Assembly (NCBI GenBank): GCA_021613535.1
Contig: CP075492.1
Span: 11,408,001-11,472,000, forward strand
Source of the DNA: Adineta vaga
Lineage: Eukaryota > Rotifera
Length of the DNA: 64,000 bases
Reading direction: 5' to 3'
Shown here: one piece after another, positions 49,872-61,383 of the stretch
How positions within the stretch are numbered: position 1 is the stretch's first letter
Layout of the letters: the number at the start of each line of letters is the position of its first letter
Program-made: the position numbers and the translations under genes
Notes under the pieces: model-generated
Seen by the model: only the letters and a program-made list of their open reading frames with translations
What the model was told of the DNA's origin: nothing
Database searches by the model: none

Positions 49872-50401
49872 TTAATCAAATCCTTCAATAGGCCATTTGA
49901 ATTTCTTATGTATTGATTCTTGACCACGAGTATATTTACCAAATTTTTCCAATGTACAATTTTTATCATTGGTTCGCCAACCGATTTCATTACTTGTTGT
50001 CGTTGGAACTGGTCGTGGTGATGGACAAACAGTGACATGTTGTTGAGGTAGTTCATTCAGATTTTCTTTCGGTTTTGTTAACGACGGATCCGCACGAGCT
50101 AATAAAGCTCTTGGCGATCGTTTTGGATCGTATGCGGTAACCTATTAAAGATTGATATAAAGAACAAGGATTGCTAAAACAAGGAAAACATGCCTGAGGT
50201 TGAAGACCATTAAGAAAACCCCATTTTTCATCGTGAGTTTTTTGTGCGTAATCAATTTTCGATATATGATCTTTCCTTGAAAATATATTCAGATAATTAG
50301 AGATATCAATAGTTACGAATTAACTAATTTTACCAGATATTATCTTTGACAACATAGGATCTTTTATCGTTATACTGATCAGTTTTTGTTGATGTTGCCA
50401 T
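49872..50401 (-). CDS. CIMIP1: Ciliary microtubule inner protein 1 (C20orf85-like)
   Basis: CIMIP1 lines the inside of ciliary doublet microtubules. The three-exon gene starts MATSTKTDQYNDKRSYVV and encodes about 140 residues. Family features are WKDHISKIDYAQKTHDEKWGFL, the block PSPRPVPTTTSNEIGWRT, and a C-terminus KKFKWPIEGFD, matching the human order WGFL, PSPPVPxTT, IGWR and a final W-P-x-x-G. The second intron starts GC rather than GT (about 50193, CAG|GCATGT) yet restores frame exactly (LQPQ then VTAYDPKRSPRA). Bdelloids are heavily ciliated, so presence is expected. It is divergent from GCH1, 647 bp away. Confidence 0.8.
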
Positions 50402-51048
50402 TTCTTTTTTTTTGCGTAGTAATAATAACAATAAAATCGATGTGAAATGCAGCAAGAGAGAAACAAATGAGAGAGAGAGTGAGAGTGAGAGCATAAAAAG
50501 AAAGAAAGAAATCTGATCGAAAAGAAATGGCGTATGTCAACAGAATAATAACAACAGTATAGAAAAGTAAATGAAATGATTAAAAGAAAAAGGAAAAAAT
50601 TTAGGCCATCTGATTAATTTCTTGTTCGAAGCATTCATTTTTCTTCGTTCTTGTCATTATTATCTCAAAAATAAAGGAACTAACACAGTTATTGAACAAT
50701 ATCTATGAAAACTAATGTTGAATTGGGTAGGTTCCATTTAGATCATAATGATTCTGATTATTAATGTCAATCATTTCCATATTGTTGTCTATAGATATAG
50801 TTGACATTGAGAAAAGAAAAACGAGCATAAATTTTAATGTTTTAACATTACCATTAAGATTCCCGTCAGCAACATAGCTTGACAGCTTTCGATTTGTCTT
50901 CTAGTCGTTACGGCTTCCGCCTCCATTGATCTTAGCAAATCATTCAAGGAAAAAAATGGGAAGAAAAGAAAAATACTATGATAAATCAGATTGTTATTTC
51001 ATTTATAGTCGACATTGACTGTTAGTTTGAGCTGCAAAACATCTCCAA
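50402..51048. promoter_or_regulatory. Divergent promoter region, CIMIP1/GCH1
   Basis: 647 bp with a GA-rich tract near 50470-50490. A TTTATAG acceptor-like site lies at about 51000-51008, 41 bases before the GCH1 ATG. No gene seen. Confidence 0.5.
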
Positions 51049-52284
51049 ATGGCATCAGAACAAACGGATGATGATATTTTTCTTGATTCGCCAACGAATA
51101 AACATAATCGATTCTTTCCTTCATCACCTAAATCATTGCCTATGAAACGTAATCTAGATTTAACATGTTCGATTTGACTTTTCGACTTATTGGAAACATA
51201 TATAATTGACTATTTTTAGGCGATATTGTTACTCCATTAACACGTCAAATGAAATCATCTTCATTTTCAGTGCAAGAAAATGGTGAAAACGAACGACATA
51301 CATCACTTCGTCGACGACCAAGTGTCCTAGATGAAAAAGCTTTACGTGAAGCGGATACAAAATCAGTACGTGATCAACGAATACAAGCAATTAGTCGAAG
51401 TTATCAAGGAATTCTTGAAAGTATTGGAGAAGATCCCACACGACAAGGTCAAATATTCATATTCATCTTAGTTTCTTAGTCTGATGATTTTTCTTCTAGG
51501 TCTTCTTAAGACATCAAAACGTGCGGCTGAAGTATGTAGAAAATGATATTTTGCATAGGAGAAGAAAAGTTGTTTATTTTAGGCATTGGTTTTTTTTACA
51601 AAAGGTTATGAACAAACAATTCGAGATGTTGTTAGTGATGCTATTTTCGACGAAGATTGCGAAAATATGGTTGTTGTCAAAGAAATCGATATCTATTCTT
51701 TATGCGAACATCACATGTACAAAGCCAAGTGTTTGTCTTCTTACAATTTTTAATTAAAATCATTTTTCTTTAGGGTTCCTTTCTTTGGTAAAGTATCAGT
51801 TGGTTATTTACCCAATAAACGAGTTTTAGGTCTGAGTAAAATTGCAAGGTAATTGATTGAGAATCTATTGATTTGGATTTCTTTGGAAAGAATTAGTGTT
51901 TTTTTTTTAAGAATTGTCGAAGTATTCAGTCGCCGATTACAAGGTATGTCAAGTGCAAAAATAGGAATAGCTTTTTATTCAATCGTTCATATTTTAGTAC
52001 AAGAACGATTGACACGACAAATTGCAGAAGCTATTGCCGAAGCAATTGAACCAAAAGGCGTAGCTGTCATTGTTGAATGTCTGTAAGTAGAACAATGAAA
52101 AACAAAATATTTGATAAATATATAGAAAATTTTTACTGCTTTGTTAAGACATATGTGTATGATCATGCGAGGTGCACAAAAGGTTAATTCACGAACAACA
52201 ACATCTGCTATGCTTGGAGTCTTTCGTGAAGATCCAAAAACACGAGAAGAATTTTTAACACTTGGTCAAATTAAGCCCTTTTAA
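51049..52284 (+). CDS. GCH1: GTP cyclohydrolase I
   Basis: Converts GTP to 7,8-dihydroneopterin triphosphate, the first step of tetrahydrobiopterin synthesis, needed for aromatic amino-acid hydroxylases and nitric oxide synthase. The N-terminal 70 or so residues are Ser-rich and disordered, as in animal enzymes. The catalytic domain contains [79 protein letters not shown] and [14 protein letters not shown]. The zinc ligands are visible: Cys and His in CEHH and Cys in HMCM. It ends TLGQIKPF at TAA 52282. The intron at about 51941-51997 is open in frame but must be removed to give LQVQERL. Five short introns; about 270 residues. Confidence 0.96.
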
Positions 52285-52981
52285 TTGACAAATGAATTTT
52301 TGTAATCTATCAATTAAAACGAAATACATGTCATCTGTATAGAAGAAGATCTAAGTTAATGACTAAGAACTTTGTCATCATTTTTTCAATGCTTCTATTT
52401 ATACTTACATCCATATATATATAATTCCTTGTAATAGAACAGTAACAATTTCAAATGTGATCGTATCAACCTGTTAGATGTCGAAAAACAAAATGATACA
52501 TCTTTCTCAATTATCTTCAAGAATTTCACAATTAAGGTCATGTTGATCATTGTGTTCAATGACGCAGAGAATTGTTTTTTTTACCAATATATGTATCTAT
52601 CCGGTAATTATCTATAATTAATCTATCAATATTTTTATCAACTATATCAAATATTCAAACAACTGTAAATATACTATTATGATATGATAATATTGTATAC
52701 TAACTAATCTTACAGAATATTCATTGAAAGAATTGAGAATGATAGTGAGTAACTTGTCGGTTAATAGAATCTTTACAGATATCAATAATTTTCTGAACTT
52801 CCGGATCAAGATGTATATTTAGTTTCATTGTTACTACCAATTCATATAATTTGATCTTGTTGTATATATAGTATACATTGTATTTCAAATAATTTTAACT
52901 ACAGATACTAGAACATGCAAGAAAACAAAAGAAAAGGAAAAGAAAAAAAAATGTGTCATCGAGAATCCATTCTTTTTTATT
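52285..52981. other. Convergent spacer, GCH1 and Sp-family 3' ends
   Basis: AT-rich 697 bp with no protein-like frames. Presumably two 3' UTRs. Confidence 0.6.
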
Positions 52982-54567
52982 TTAATCTCTCATTCTCGGT
53001 TCTGTTTTAATATCAGTTGATAGAAATCTTTCTTGATTCATGTGATGATAGATTTGATGATGATGATGATTTTCTTGTATATCTGATTCAATATTTCTTG
53101 ATTGATGATCTTCATTAATACTATTATTATTATTATGAGTTTTGATCTAATCAAAAAAGATGAATTAAATTTTGTTTTTCTAATCAATATCACATACATG
53201 TTTACTGAGATGATCACTTCTCATAAAACGTTTTCCACATATTTGACAAGCGAATCGTTTTTCACCTAAAATAAAAACGAAGAAAATCTTCATTTTGATC
53301 AAAGAGGAAAGAGAAAGAAGAGAGGGGCGTATGCCATGATAAACATCTCTATACATTCGTTCGAAGTTAATTATCATGCATTCTTCCGATTAGTCTTCCG
53401 TGGGTGGACAAGATAAATCGTCAAGTACTTCATTTATTTTAATGTAGTGAAGATGAGCAAAAATGATCATGTGTCAAATTTTCATACCTGTATGTGTTCG
53501 AGAATGTCGTTGAAGTTCATCACTACGAGTAAACCGTTTACCACAAAATAACCATGTGCATACAAATGGTCGTTCACCTTGAAAATAAAAGAGAAAAAAG
53601 AAGGTTGAAAATGAAATTAGCTCTGGATTTGTATAGTTTACCTGTATGCCAACGTAAATGTGCTTTGAGATGTGATGTTTTATTATATTCTTTTCCACAG
53701 CCTGGTATATGACAGCTATGAATATTTCTTTTTCGTGCATTTGATCCAGTAATGTAACCTAAACGGTCAGCTTCTCGACAATTAGGACAATCACATTGAG
53801 CACGACTTGTTTTCGGTTTCTTTATTGAACTGTTCGAATTCGTATTGTTAGCATTGTTATTATTATTATTGTTGCTGTTGTTGTTGTTGTTGTTAGTTGT
53901 CGAAGATTGAGTTGTTGCAGATGGAGAAGATGTATGAGATGAGACGATAGATGGATAAAATAACCGAAATTCAGGTCGGTAAGAATCATTATATGGATGA
54001 CCAACGGAAAGAAAATCATTGTAATGTGTTGATTGAATATGTGGAGGATATTGACCGTTAGTTGGAGTGGAAAATAATGATGGAGGTGGAGGCGTTTGTT
54101 GTTCATTATGATTTAGAATAGGCGGAGTTTGACTGGCTGTAAACCATGAATGATGATGATGATGAATATCCATCCAAGCTGATTGTGACGAAAGTGTTGT
54201 CGAAGAATTTTCTTTTAAATGTCCATTACCATTTGATAAAGAATGATCATAAGGATTGATTCGTGTAAAAGATGAAGTAAGTTCAGGATCAGGATAGATT
54301 GATGGACTTGAAATTGTTTTTTTCCATGCATAGAAACCCGTTTTTGATGGAGATAAAGGTGGACTAGAATTGATTGATTGAATTTTATTACATTGTGCAG
54401 CTAACATAGCCAATGGGTTGACATTTGTCATAGTTAATTCCTTTAGAAAACAGAAGAAAGAGATTTACATGATCTTCTATTCTATTGTTTGAGATACAAA
54501 AAAAAACTCTATGGGACATCAATGATTATATTTTTTAACCTACCAAATTGTTATTTGTTGCTGCCAT
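52982..54567 (-). CDS. Sp-family zinc-finger transcription factor (Sp6-9/buttonhead group)
   Basis: Sp factors bind GC/GT boxes; the Sp6-9 group patterns appendages and neural tissue. A first exon (MAATNNNL, 54567) joins in phase 0 to [20 protein letters not shown], the Sp box. TGFYAWKK follows, close to the Sp6-9 'GF-PWK' motif. Low-complexity His, Pro and Asn runs fill the middle. The Btd box is [13 protein letters not shown]. Three C2H2 fingers follow: [46 protein letters not shown] and [21 protein letters not shown], with helix residues KTSHLKA, RSDELQR and RSDHLSK, the Sp DNA-reading set. Each of the last two fingers begins in its own exon. A His-rich tail ends at 52982. Long non-coding DNA upstream fits a developmentally regulated gene. 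Confidence 0.9.
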
Positions 54568-56613
54568 GAAATTTGATCTGCACTATATATCATAGACAAT
54601 TATGGAATTTCTTCTAAAGAACAAAAAAGACGAGAAATTAGACGTTTTTATGTCATGTAATCAATGAGTATGATATGTGAATCTTTGAAGATAAAAAAAA
54701 AGAGCTCCACCCCGAAACAACTGACTTCGAAGTAGGATGGTCATGATAATTAGATGGGACAAACGAGATGAATGACATAGGAACATATAATTTTGTTTTC
54801 TTTTCAAACCGGAAAAGAGAAAAGTTTCTCTCTTTCATTGGTTCTCTTGAAAAGAAGAAAATTCTTTGTTTGACCTCGTAAAACGAGAGAGAGAGAGAGA
54901 AGAGAAGAATCAGACAAAATATTTTATTGGATGTTAAATGAAACTAACGATGATTGGTTTAAATAATGATACACCTGTTTTCTTCGATGACAGAAATATC
55001 CAATTGCCTCCTGTAGTGAAATAATCAAAGAGACTCACAACATATGGAAGATTTAAAATTTCAAGAGTTTAATTTACCACTTGATCAATACTTAACGAGA
55101 AAAGAAACGAAACCGATTATCAGTCTTTTCTTTGTCATTAAATTAACATTTATCTTTTTCAACGTCTTTGTTAATCGATCGATGTCCTTGTTTATTTCAT
55201 TGAGGACATTGACAAAAATAAAATAAGACGACTATCTTATCATCTAGTTTCATTTTGTTCTTCAACATACCAATGTACCCACCTATGGCGAGGTGTGAAA
55301 GAGATTTCGCCTGAAAACATCGGTAGACAGCAGTTGTTCAAGCTTGTTTTAATTTATATAAAAGACAAGCGCTTAGGTTTTTTTTGATGATTATGTTGCG
55401 ATAACAAACTCATCTTTAAGCCTTCTGGCACATTTATTTCGTTTTTTTTTTCGCTTATCGAATCAACTTATAGATCAATCTTGTCAGAAATTTGAGATGA
55501 ACTGTCGCAAGCGATCGAATCTAATTCATCTACTCAATATGCCGATGAAGTAGAGAAAGAAAAGGTAGTTTAATTCGATTAATAGAAGTCGCATGGTGTG
55601 CAACTGACTTTTGTATAGACCGACTAATTACATGCACGAGGGAGAGCGAATTATCGAGGTTGGAATTCGTCTTTTTCTTTTTGTTTCAGCCGGATATTTG
55701 ACTATTAAATGAAAGAAACAACGAATCTGACTTCATTCATCTATGAAAAGATCAATACAGTGACACTTTTTATTTCAGAACAAAATGATGTTCATTCACA
55801 CTTAATCATTTGAAAAACTCAATATGAGAAGTTCATTGTGTCTGTATGTGAAAGAAAAACAGTGTCCTTTTCATGCCGTCAATGTAGTCAATAAATTTGG
55901 AAGATTGTCGTTTTCCGGTATTTATCTGTAAGGATAACTGACATGATGAATTTCCTCTTCACATTCGAATGAAAGAGTTAATAATAGTTGGCGTATGTCG
56001 AACATTTTCCTATGCTTTTAGTCTACAATTCTAACTGTCAAACAATTTAGAAAAATGCCGACTTCCGCTTTTCTTTCGCTTAATGCTTCCTAGTAATCAT
56101 CAAGACATTTTTTGTCTCTAATGCAAGTATAGAATAACATTTGAAATAAAAAAGAAGAATTCGACCTGGATGAAATGATTATGTCATTATGTTTTTTTTT
56201 CGATTGACCACCTTATAATTATATTACCACTATCATTAAATTCTTATCAATATATACGATCGTTTTTTGTTGTCATGTTGATTGAAATGTGCTTGTAGAG
56301 AGAGAGCGAGAATGTGACGATTGTCTTTCTTATCAAATAATCGAAAGAGAAGAAAATTTTCGAATGGAAAATGAGAATATAATGTTCGACGAGGGAAAAG
56401 TCAAGAAATCAAATACAGGATCAAATTATAGATAGTGTGTGTGTGAATGATACAAAATCAAATAAACTGCAATTCGATTGAAATAAACTTTTTCAATATG
56501 CATGAATTTCAGTATGTGAAATGACCAAAATGGATGTTTACTATTGTTTCTGTAAAAGAACGATTTATTTGAGAATGTATATAGTGGATTTGAAAAACAG
56601 AAAAAAAGTCTTT
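54568..56613. other. 2-kb non-coding region upstream of the Sp gene
   Basis: No protein-like frames. GA run near 54887-54902. The length is large for this compact genome, which suggests cis-regulatory DNA for the Sp-family gene plus the nuclear receptor 3' UTR. Confidence 0.55.
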
Positions 56614-58461
56614 TTACATTGTATATGAAAATGAACATTTGAGATCATTAATATTTGTGGAGATTAACTGATTTAATCGATGTAGAAATGGAATTTGAAT
56701 GGTTAAAATAAAATAATCTTTACTATTAATGCCATGTTTAGCTAAAAAGATCGATAATATATATATATATAAGATTCGAACGCAATATTAAACTTACCAG
56801 ACATATAATCATATAACATAGCAAAGAATTCTTCTGCAATCATTTCGATATATTTGGATTTATCATTTCCTAGAAAAAAGATTTTGATAAACTAGAATAA
56901 AAATCATTCAACTAACCGATTGAAATAATGAGTAAAGCTAATATTATCGCTATTTCTTTGTCATTCAATTCAAGTATTTGTAAATCCTTTTCAAATCGAT
57001 TTGTTAGATCGGATAATTTAAAGAAAAATGGAAATTGTTGTTGAATATATTGATAATATGAAAAATCAGATGGTACATTCAAGTAATTCCAAGAATTCTG
57101 TAACGTTCCTAAACGTGTTGATTGTAAAGAAAAACACATAAGAATAACTGAATATGCTGATGAATGAATCAGTGAAGTTTTATCTTCGAAATTGAGAGAA
57201 TTAAAACCTTAAAGAAGAAGATAATATATTAATCGTTTCTCTTCTTTTTTGTCAAATCGAATTACTTGAAATTTCATCAGTAAAATTTCTAACACAATTC
57301 GAATATTTATTAAATTGTGAAATACATGCAGTCCAGAAATCATTTGTTTCAAAAGAATACATTGGAAGATCCTAAAGATTTGTGAAAACCAGAACATATA
57401 TCAAAAGTTTGCATAGCAGCATACTTTTAGATGACGAAGATAACTCATTTCAATCTCATTTATCTGCCGAAGCAATTCAGGATCAAGTGTATCTTCAAAA
57501 TGTGACATAGGAAGTTGTTGAACAAACGTTGAAGAAGCTGAAAATACCGAAAAATATGTTTTTGGGATAAATTTATAGTTTATTTTTTATCAAAATCATT
57601 GACTTACGTTCATAACTATGTACTGTTTTCTTTCTCGAATGAATTAAATTCGATGTTAATTCATGAAATAATTGTGATTGTATTAATCCTTGTCGTTGCA
57701 TTTCAATCATTTTATGTTTAAATAAATTTGATTGTCTTCCAATACGTGAACCTTCAATTGACATTCCTGCTGAAAGACATTTTCGAAAACGACACGCGCG
57801 ACACATGTTTCTCGTCGAAGTATTTACTTCACAATCATTTCGTTCTAAACATTTATAATGTTGTGGAATACGTTCTTTAATCATTCGACGAAAAAAACCT
57901 TTGCAACTCTAAATAATAATATAAAATAACTCTTCGAGATCGATTTAATGTCTATTTCAATTCTTACTTCACATGTTGTGACACCAAAATGTATACCTGA
58001 AGATGCTCCTGTACAAACAGCACATGGAATACCTTTAAAAATATCTTCGATTTTAGGATTAGAACTGTCTTCTGAAAAATAGTTTTGAATTAGAATAGAA
58101 TTCGATTCAAAAGGAAAAAAATATGAATATACCGGTGAGTTTCATGCCAATAGTAATACATTTTGAATAACGACAAAATTGGCATTGAGTTCGTGTTGTA
58201 CGTGTAATAGAACATTTTCTTTCACGTATACATCGATATTTTAGATATTCGCCATTAACGGATCGAAGAAAGAATTTTTTACAAGCTTCACTTGAAAAAA
58301 GAAACAAAATTCAAAGAATATTTTAGTAGACAAACTAAACTTTACCAAGTAATCGATCCACAATGCCATCCGCTAGCATTCTCTCCACAGACTTGGCAAG
58401 GTTCTGAACGAAAATCTTGTAAATAGACTGCAGTAGTCGATGTTTGTTCATTATAGGCCAT
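56614..58461 (-). CDS. Nuclear receptor with two DNA-binding domains (2DBD-NR)
   Basis: Two complete C4-type nuclear-receptor zinc modules lie in tandem in one gene. The first (about 58405-58140) reads CQVCGENASGWHCGSITCEACKKFF, shown in parts: CQVCG, P-box CEACKKFF, then CSITRTTRTQCQFCRYSKC. The second (about 58045-57760) has CAVCTGASSGIHFGVTTC, P-box CESCKGFF, then DCEVNTSTRNMCRACRFRKC with a SAGM end. The P-box CEACKK in the first DBD is the mark of the 2DBD receptors described in flatworms and molluscs. A ligand-binding-domain-like helical region follows (about 57530-56620), including SAYSVILMCFSLQSTRLGTL and KEIAIILALLIISIG. No clear AF-2 helix is seen at the end (LKCSFSYTM). The start is fixed by an in-frame TAG just upstream. 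About eight short introns. Confidence 0.9.
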
Positions 58462-60031
58462 GTATGAACGATCAAATATGAAACGATCGACGAACTAGCA
58501 GATTAGATGTTTCTTTTCTCGAGAGAATTTAATGACCTTATTCTCTTCTCACTGTTCGTATCGATATACAGCATCACTATGAGTAATGTATTTTACGTTC
58601 ACACACACACATATATATATATTCTCGTTTTGGATATATGTGTGAGAGAAAGTGATCATAAAAATAAAGTATATAGATCATACGATCTGAACTATAAATG
58701 ACTGCAAGTATATATATATATTTCAAAAGAAGGAGAACGAGAGAAGAAGGAGGAATTGCAAGTTTGCATGATTCGATCAGACCATTTATTATGATCATTT
58801 TGTGAACGTAGTGATATATTTAGCTGAAGAAACAAAATTTAGATGGATAATGTATATATATGGACGGAAAACGCATCGTTTAACAGATGAACTCTCGTCG
58901 TTGCAAATCGTAGAGCAATATATACGTACAATTCTCTTTCCATGTGATGTATTTGACCGATTGTCCGACTTGATTATGTATTCTCGATGTTCTTCAGATG
59001 AAAATATAAAACGTCTGACAGATACTTAATAGATCGTTTAGGCTGTCTCATGTTAATCAATAATTCATCGTCTTTTGCTATAATATTATTCGTCACATTT
59101 TAGTACAATTACAACTTGCTCTTGAGTGCCAACATAACTACATTAAAACGAATGAAGTCTCTTTTTTTAGGGTGAGAATGAAGAATGAGGGTGGGATTGA
59201 TATGTAAATATACTACCCGTTCGGCAAAATTCAACCCACATCCTTCCACGTAGTGACGGATAGAAACGTTATCAGATGGCGACTAAGATGGGCTCTGATA
59301 AGGACCTCAGGACTGGTCATCCGAGAACCTTTCTGACTGACTCCGGGCAACTATCTCTCGTCTTGTCGTTAGCACGCAATGATTCCACAAAACTAAGAGT
59401 TTAAGATTAGACCGTCTACTGTTTTTGATAATGCAACGACGATTCGAACCAAACCTACAAAAAGAAAAAACCCACACCCACCCTCAAGATGGTGTGAGAT
59501 TGCCCAGAGTATTTCAGTACAAATAAGAACACATAAACTAAATCTTTTCAAATGTTTTATTTTCTTTATGATTATAAAACAAATAGAGTTATACAATAAA
59601 TTTAAGAAAATTAGAATTGTATTATATATAAAACACCAAGTATGGATATATATCACAAACTGCACAAATGACATAGTTCATATTTATTTTTCTCTCGTTC
59701 TCTCTAATTCGAGTTTAAACATGCAAGCAACAATTATAGAAAAGAGAAATAAACAAACCAACAAAATGAAATCTATTTAACAAAAAACTGAAAAATATGT
59801 TTTTTTTCTCTACTTTTCTAATTTTTTTCATTATGTTTGTTTACCGAAATATTTGTCAAAAAAAAATAGAACGAAACATATCATGTATCACGATACGATA
59901 GTTATATAACGAGGGAAGGTTACTTATATTGCAATGTATGTGTACACATTTATATAACTATCAGAATCTTCAGATATTCTTCTCATTCGGGAAAGAGAAA
60001 GAAAATATACGCAAAGATACAAGAAGTGTTT
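58462..60031. other. Gap between the nuclear receptor and the bZIP gene
   Basis: About 1.6 kb, mostly AT-rich with TA runs (about 58610-58622, 58710-58722). A GC-richer island at 59180-59490 is listed separately. No protein gene recognised. Confidence 0.55.
59180..59490. other. GC-rich island, possible ncRNA or short repeat element
   Basis: About 310 bp with base composition clearly unlike its flanks and no microsatellites. Both ends carry an inverted TGAGGGTGGG word (about 59186-59195 plus, 59475-59484 minus). On the minus strand GGTTCGAATCG near 59445 resembles a tRNA-type B box, but I found no A box and no cloverleaf. It could be an RNA gene, a SINE-like element or a fragment of a transposon. 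Confidence 0.3.
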
Positions 60032-61383
60032 TCAAACAACTGGTTTTCGTTGAAAATTATTCACCAATCCACTTTTTAGACTGGCAGTCACAGTTTCTAA
60101 CGTGGTAATTTTCTTTTGAAGATCAGCATTGACACGTTCATATTCTTCACTGAAACATAGAAAAAAAACAATATTTAATTAAACTAAACATTGTGTTTTT
60201 CTCACCATCGGTGATCCATATCACCAAATTTTTGTTTTCGAGATGCTCGAGAAATTTTCGAGGCTTCATTATTTTTCCGACGTCGTTCCAAATATTTGGA
60301 CAAATCATCTGAAGTTTCAATATCTGTTGCTCGATTGATGTTTCGAGGACGGGTTTGTTTTGCTTGATTTCCTTCAGTTGATATTGGACCAAGAGCACGT
60401 GATCGAAGTCGCGATGATTTTCGACAGGAACTTTGTGCTTGTGTTCGTTTGGAAAGAAAAGCATGGTCATGTTCAAATGCATTCAAAGCATTTTGATTAA
60501 AAACTTTTGTTGTCGGAGTTGATAAATCAAACGAAGTTGCTGGTGTAGTAAGTACTGAATTACCAACGTTAGTTTTATATTGTGAATGGAACATATCATT
60601 TGTTGTTAGTTCCGGTGAAAGTGGTCGAAGTTCTGAAAATGACGATGATGAACAAGGCATTGCAGGTGGATTTGATAACAATTCAGGATTATTTGCTGCT
60701 GATGTCATTAATTGATCAAATGATTCAGATCGTAACTGAAAAAGAAGAAAAATTCATTTGTTTGTTATGTAATGTAATTGCGCAATAGATCTATTTTTTA
60801 ACTTACGAATTCACTCAACGTTCTTGCATCGAGTAATTTAGTAGAATCAAGTTTTGCGAATTCATTCATATCAATATTTATATCATTAACACCAGCTTCA
60901 CTTAGTAATCGTTGTAAAGCAAATCCATTGCCACTTGCAAATAGCTCGTTCCATTTGTCAGTTGATTCCGAACCTAGTGGGAAAAAATATATATCAATGA
61001 GAACGATTGAAATTTAGAACATTTAGGTTTATCTAACCTTTGTTAAATAGGCCACCTGTCTTCAGGAAGGAACGTAGTTGGGTACTGATATTCGGCCAGA
61101 TCGGTGGTAGTTGAGTTGATGGTCGATTGCGATGACGTGATGGAGCTTCCTCTTCCTCCAAAATCACAGTCGAAGTCGAATCCGAGCGGGTCAAAGTCCC
61201 ATGCGTCGAATTGTCCGAGTTCGAATGTGTATTCTGAGTTTCGTTTATCTGTTGTTGTTGTTGTTGTTGTTGTTGTGGATGCATATGACTGTCGTGATTC
61301 ATGGTAGGGGTCGACATTGCGATTGCGTTTGTCGTCACTATGAAACATGCTCGAGTTGCCGAACAGACTAAATAGCAGCGCAC
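60032..61383 (-). CDS. bZIP transcription factor, PAR/NFIL3-like basic region
   Basis: The C-terminal bZIP domain has a basic region YLERRRKNNEASKISRASR with the N-x7-R signature and the KNNEA-x-K-x-SR pattern of PAR/NFIL3 (E4BP4, CES-2) factors. A last exon supplies a short zipper with Leu at heptad spacing (LQKKITTLETVTASL) and ends at 60032. Upstream are Ser/Pro-rich segments, a conserved-looking acidic/helical block (KWNELFASGNGFALQRLLSEA) and an N-terminal exon with a polyglutamine run (about 61247-61273). The frame is set by a phase-1 splice (FNK/GSESTDKW). The start may be the ATG at 61383 or 61317; I favour 61317 on composition. Another frame through the first exon is also open but ends in a stop before the donor. 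The exact subfamily is uncertain. Confidence 0.75.

Noticed and set aside
59435-59460. Possible tRNA on the minus strand (GGTTCGAATCG)
   Set aside because: No matching T-stem, anticodon arm or A box; kept only as part of an unexplained GC-rich island.
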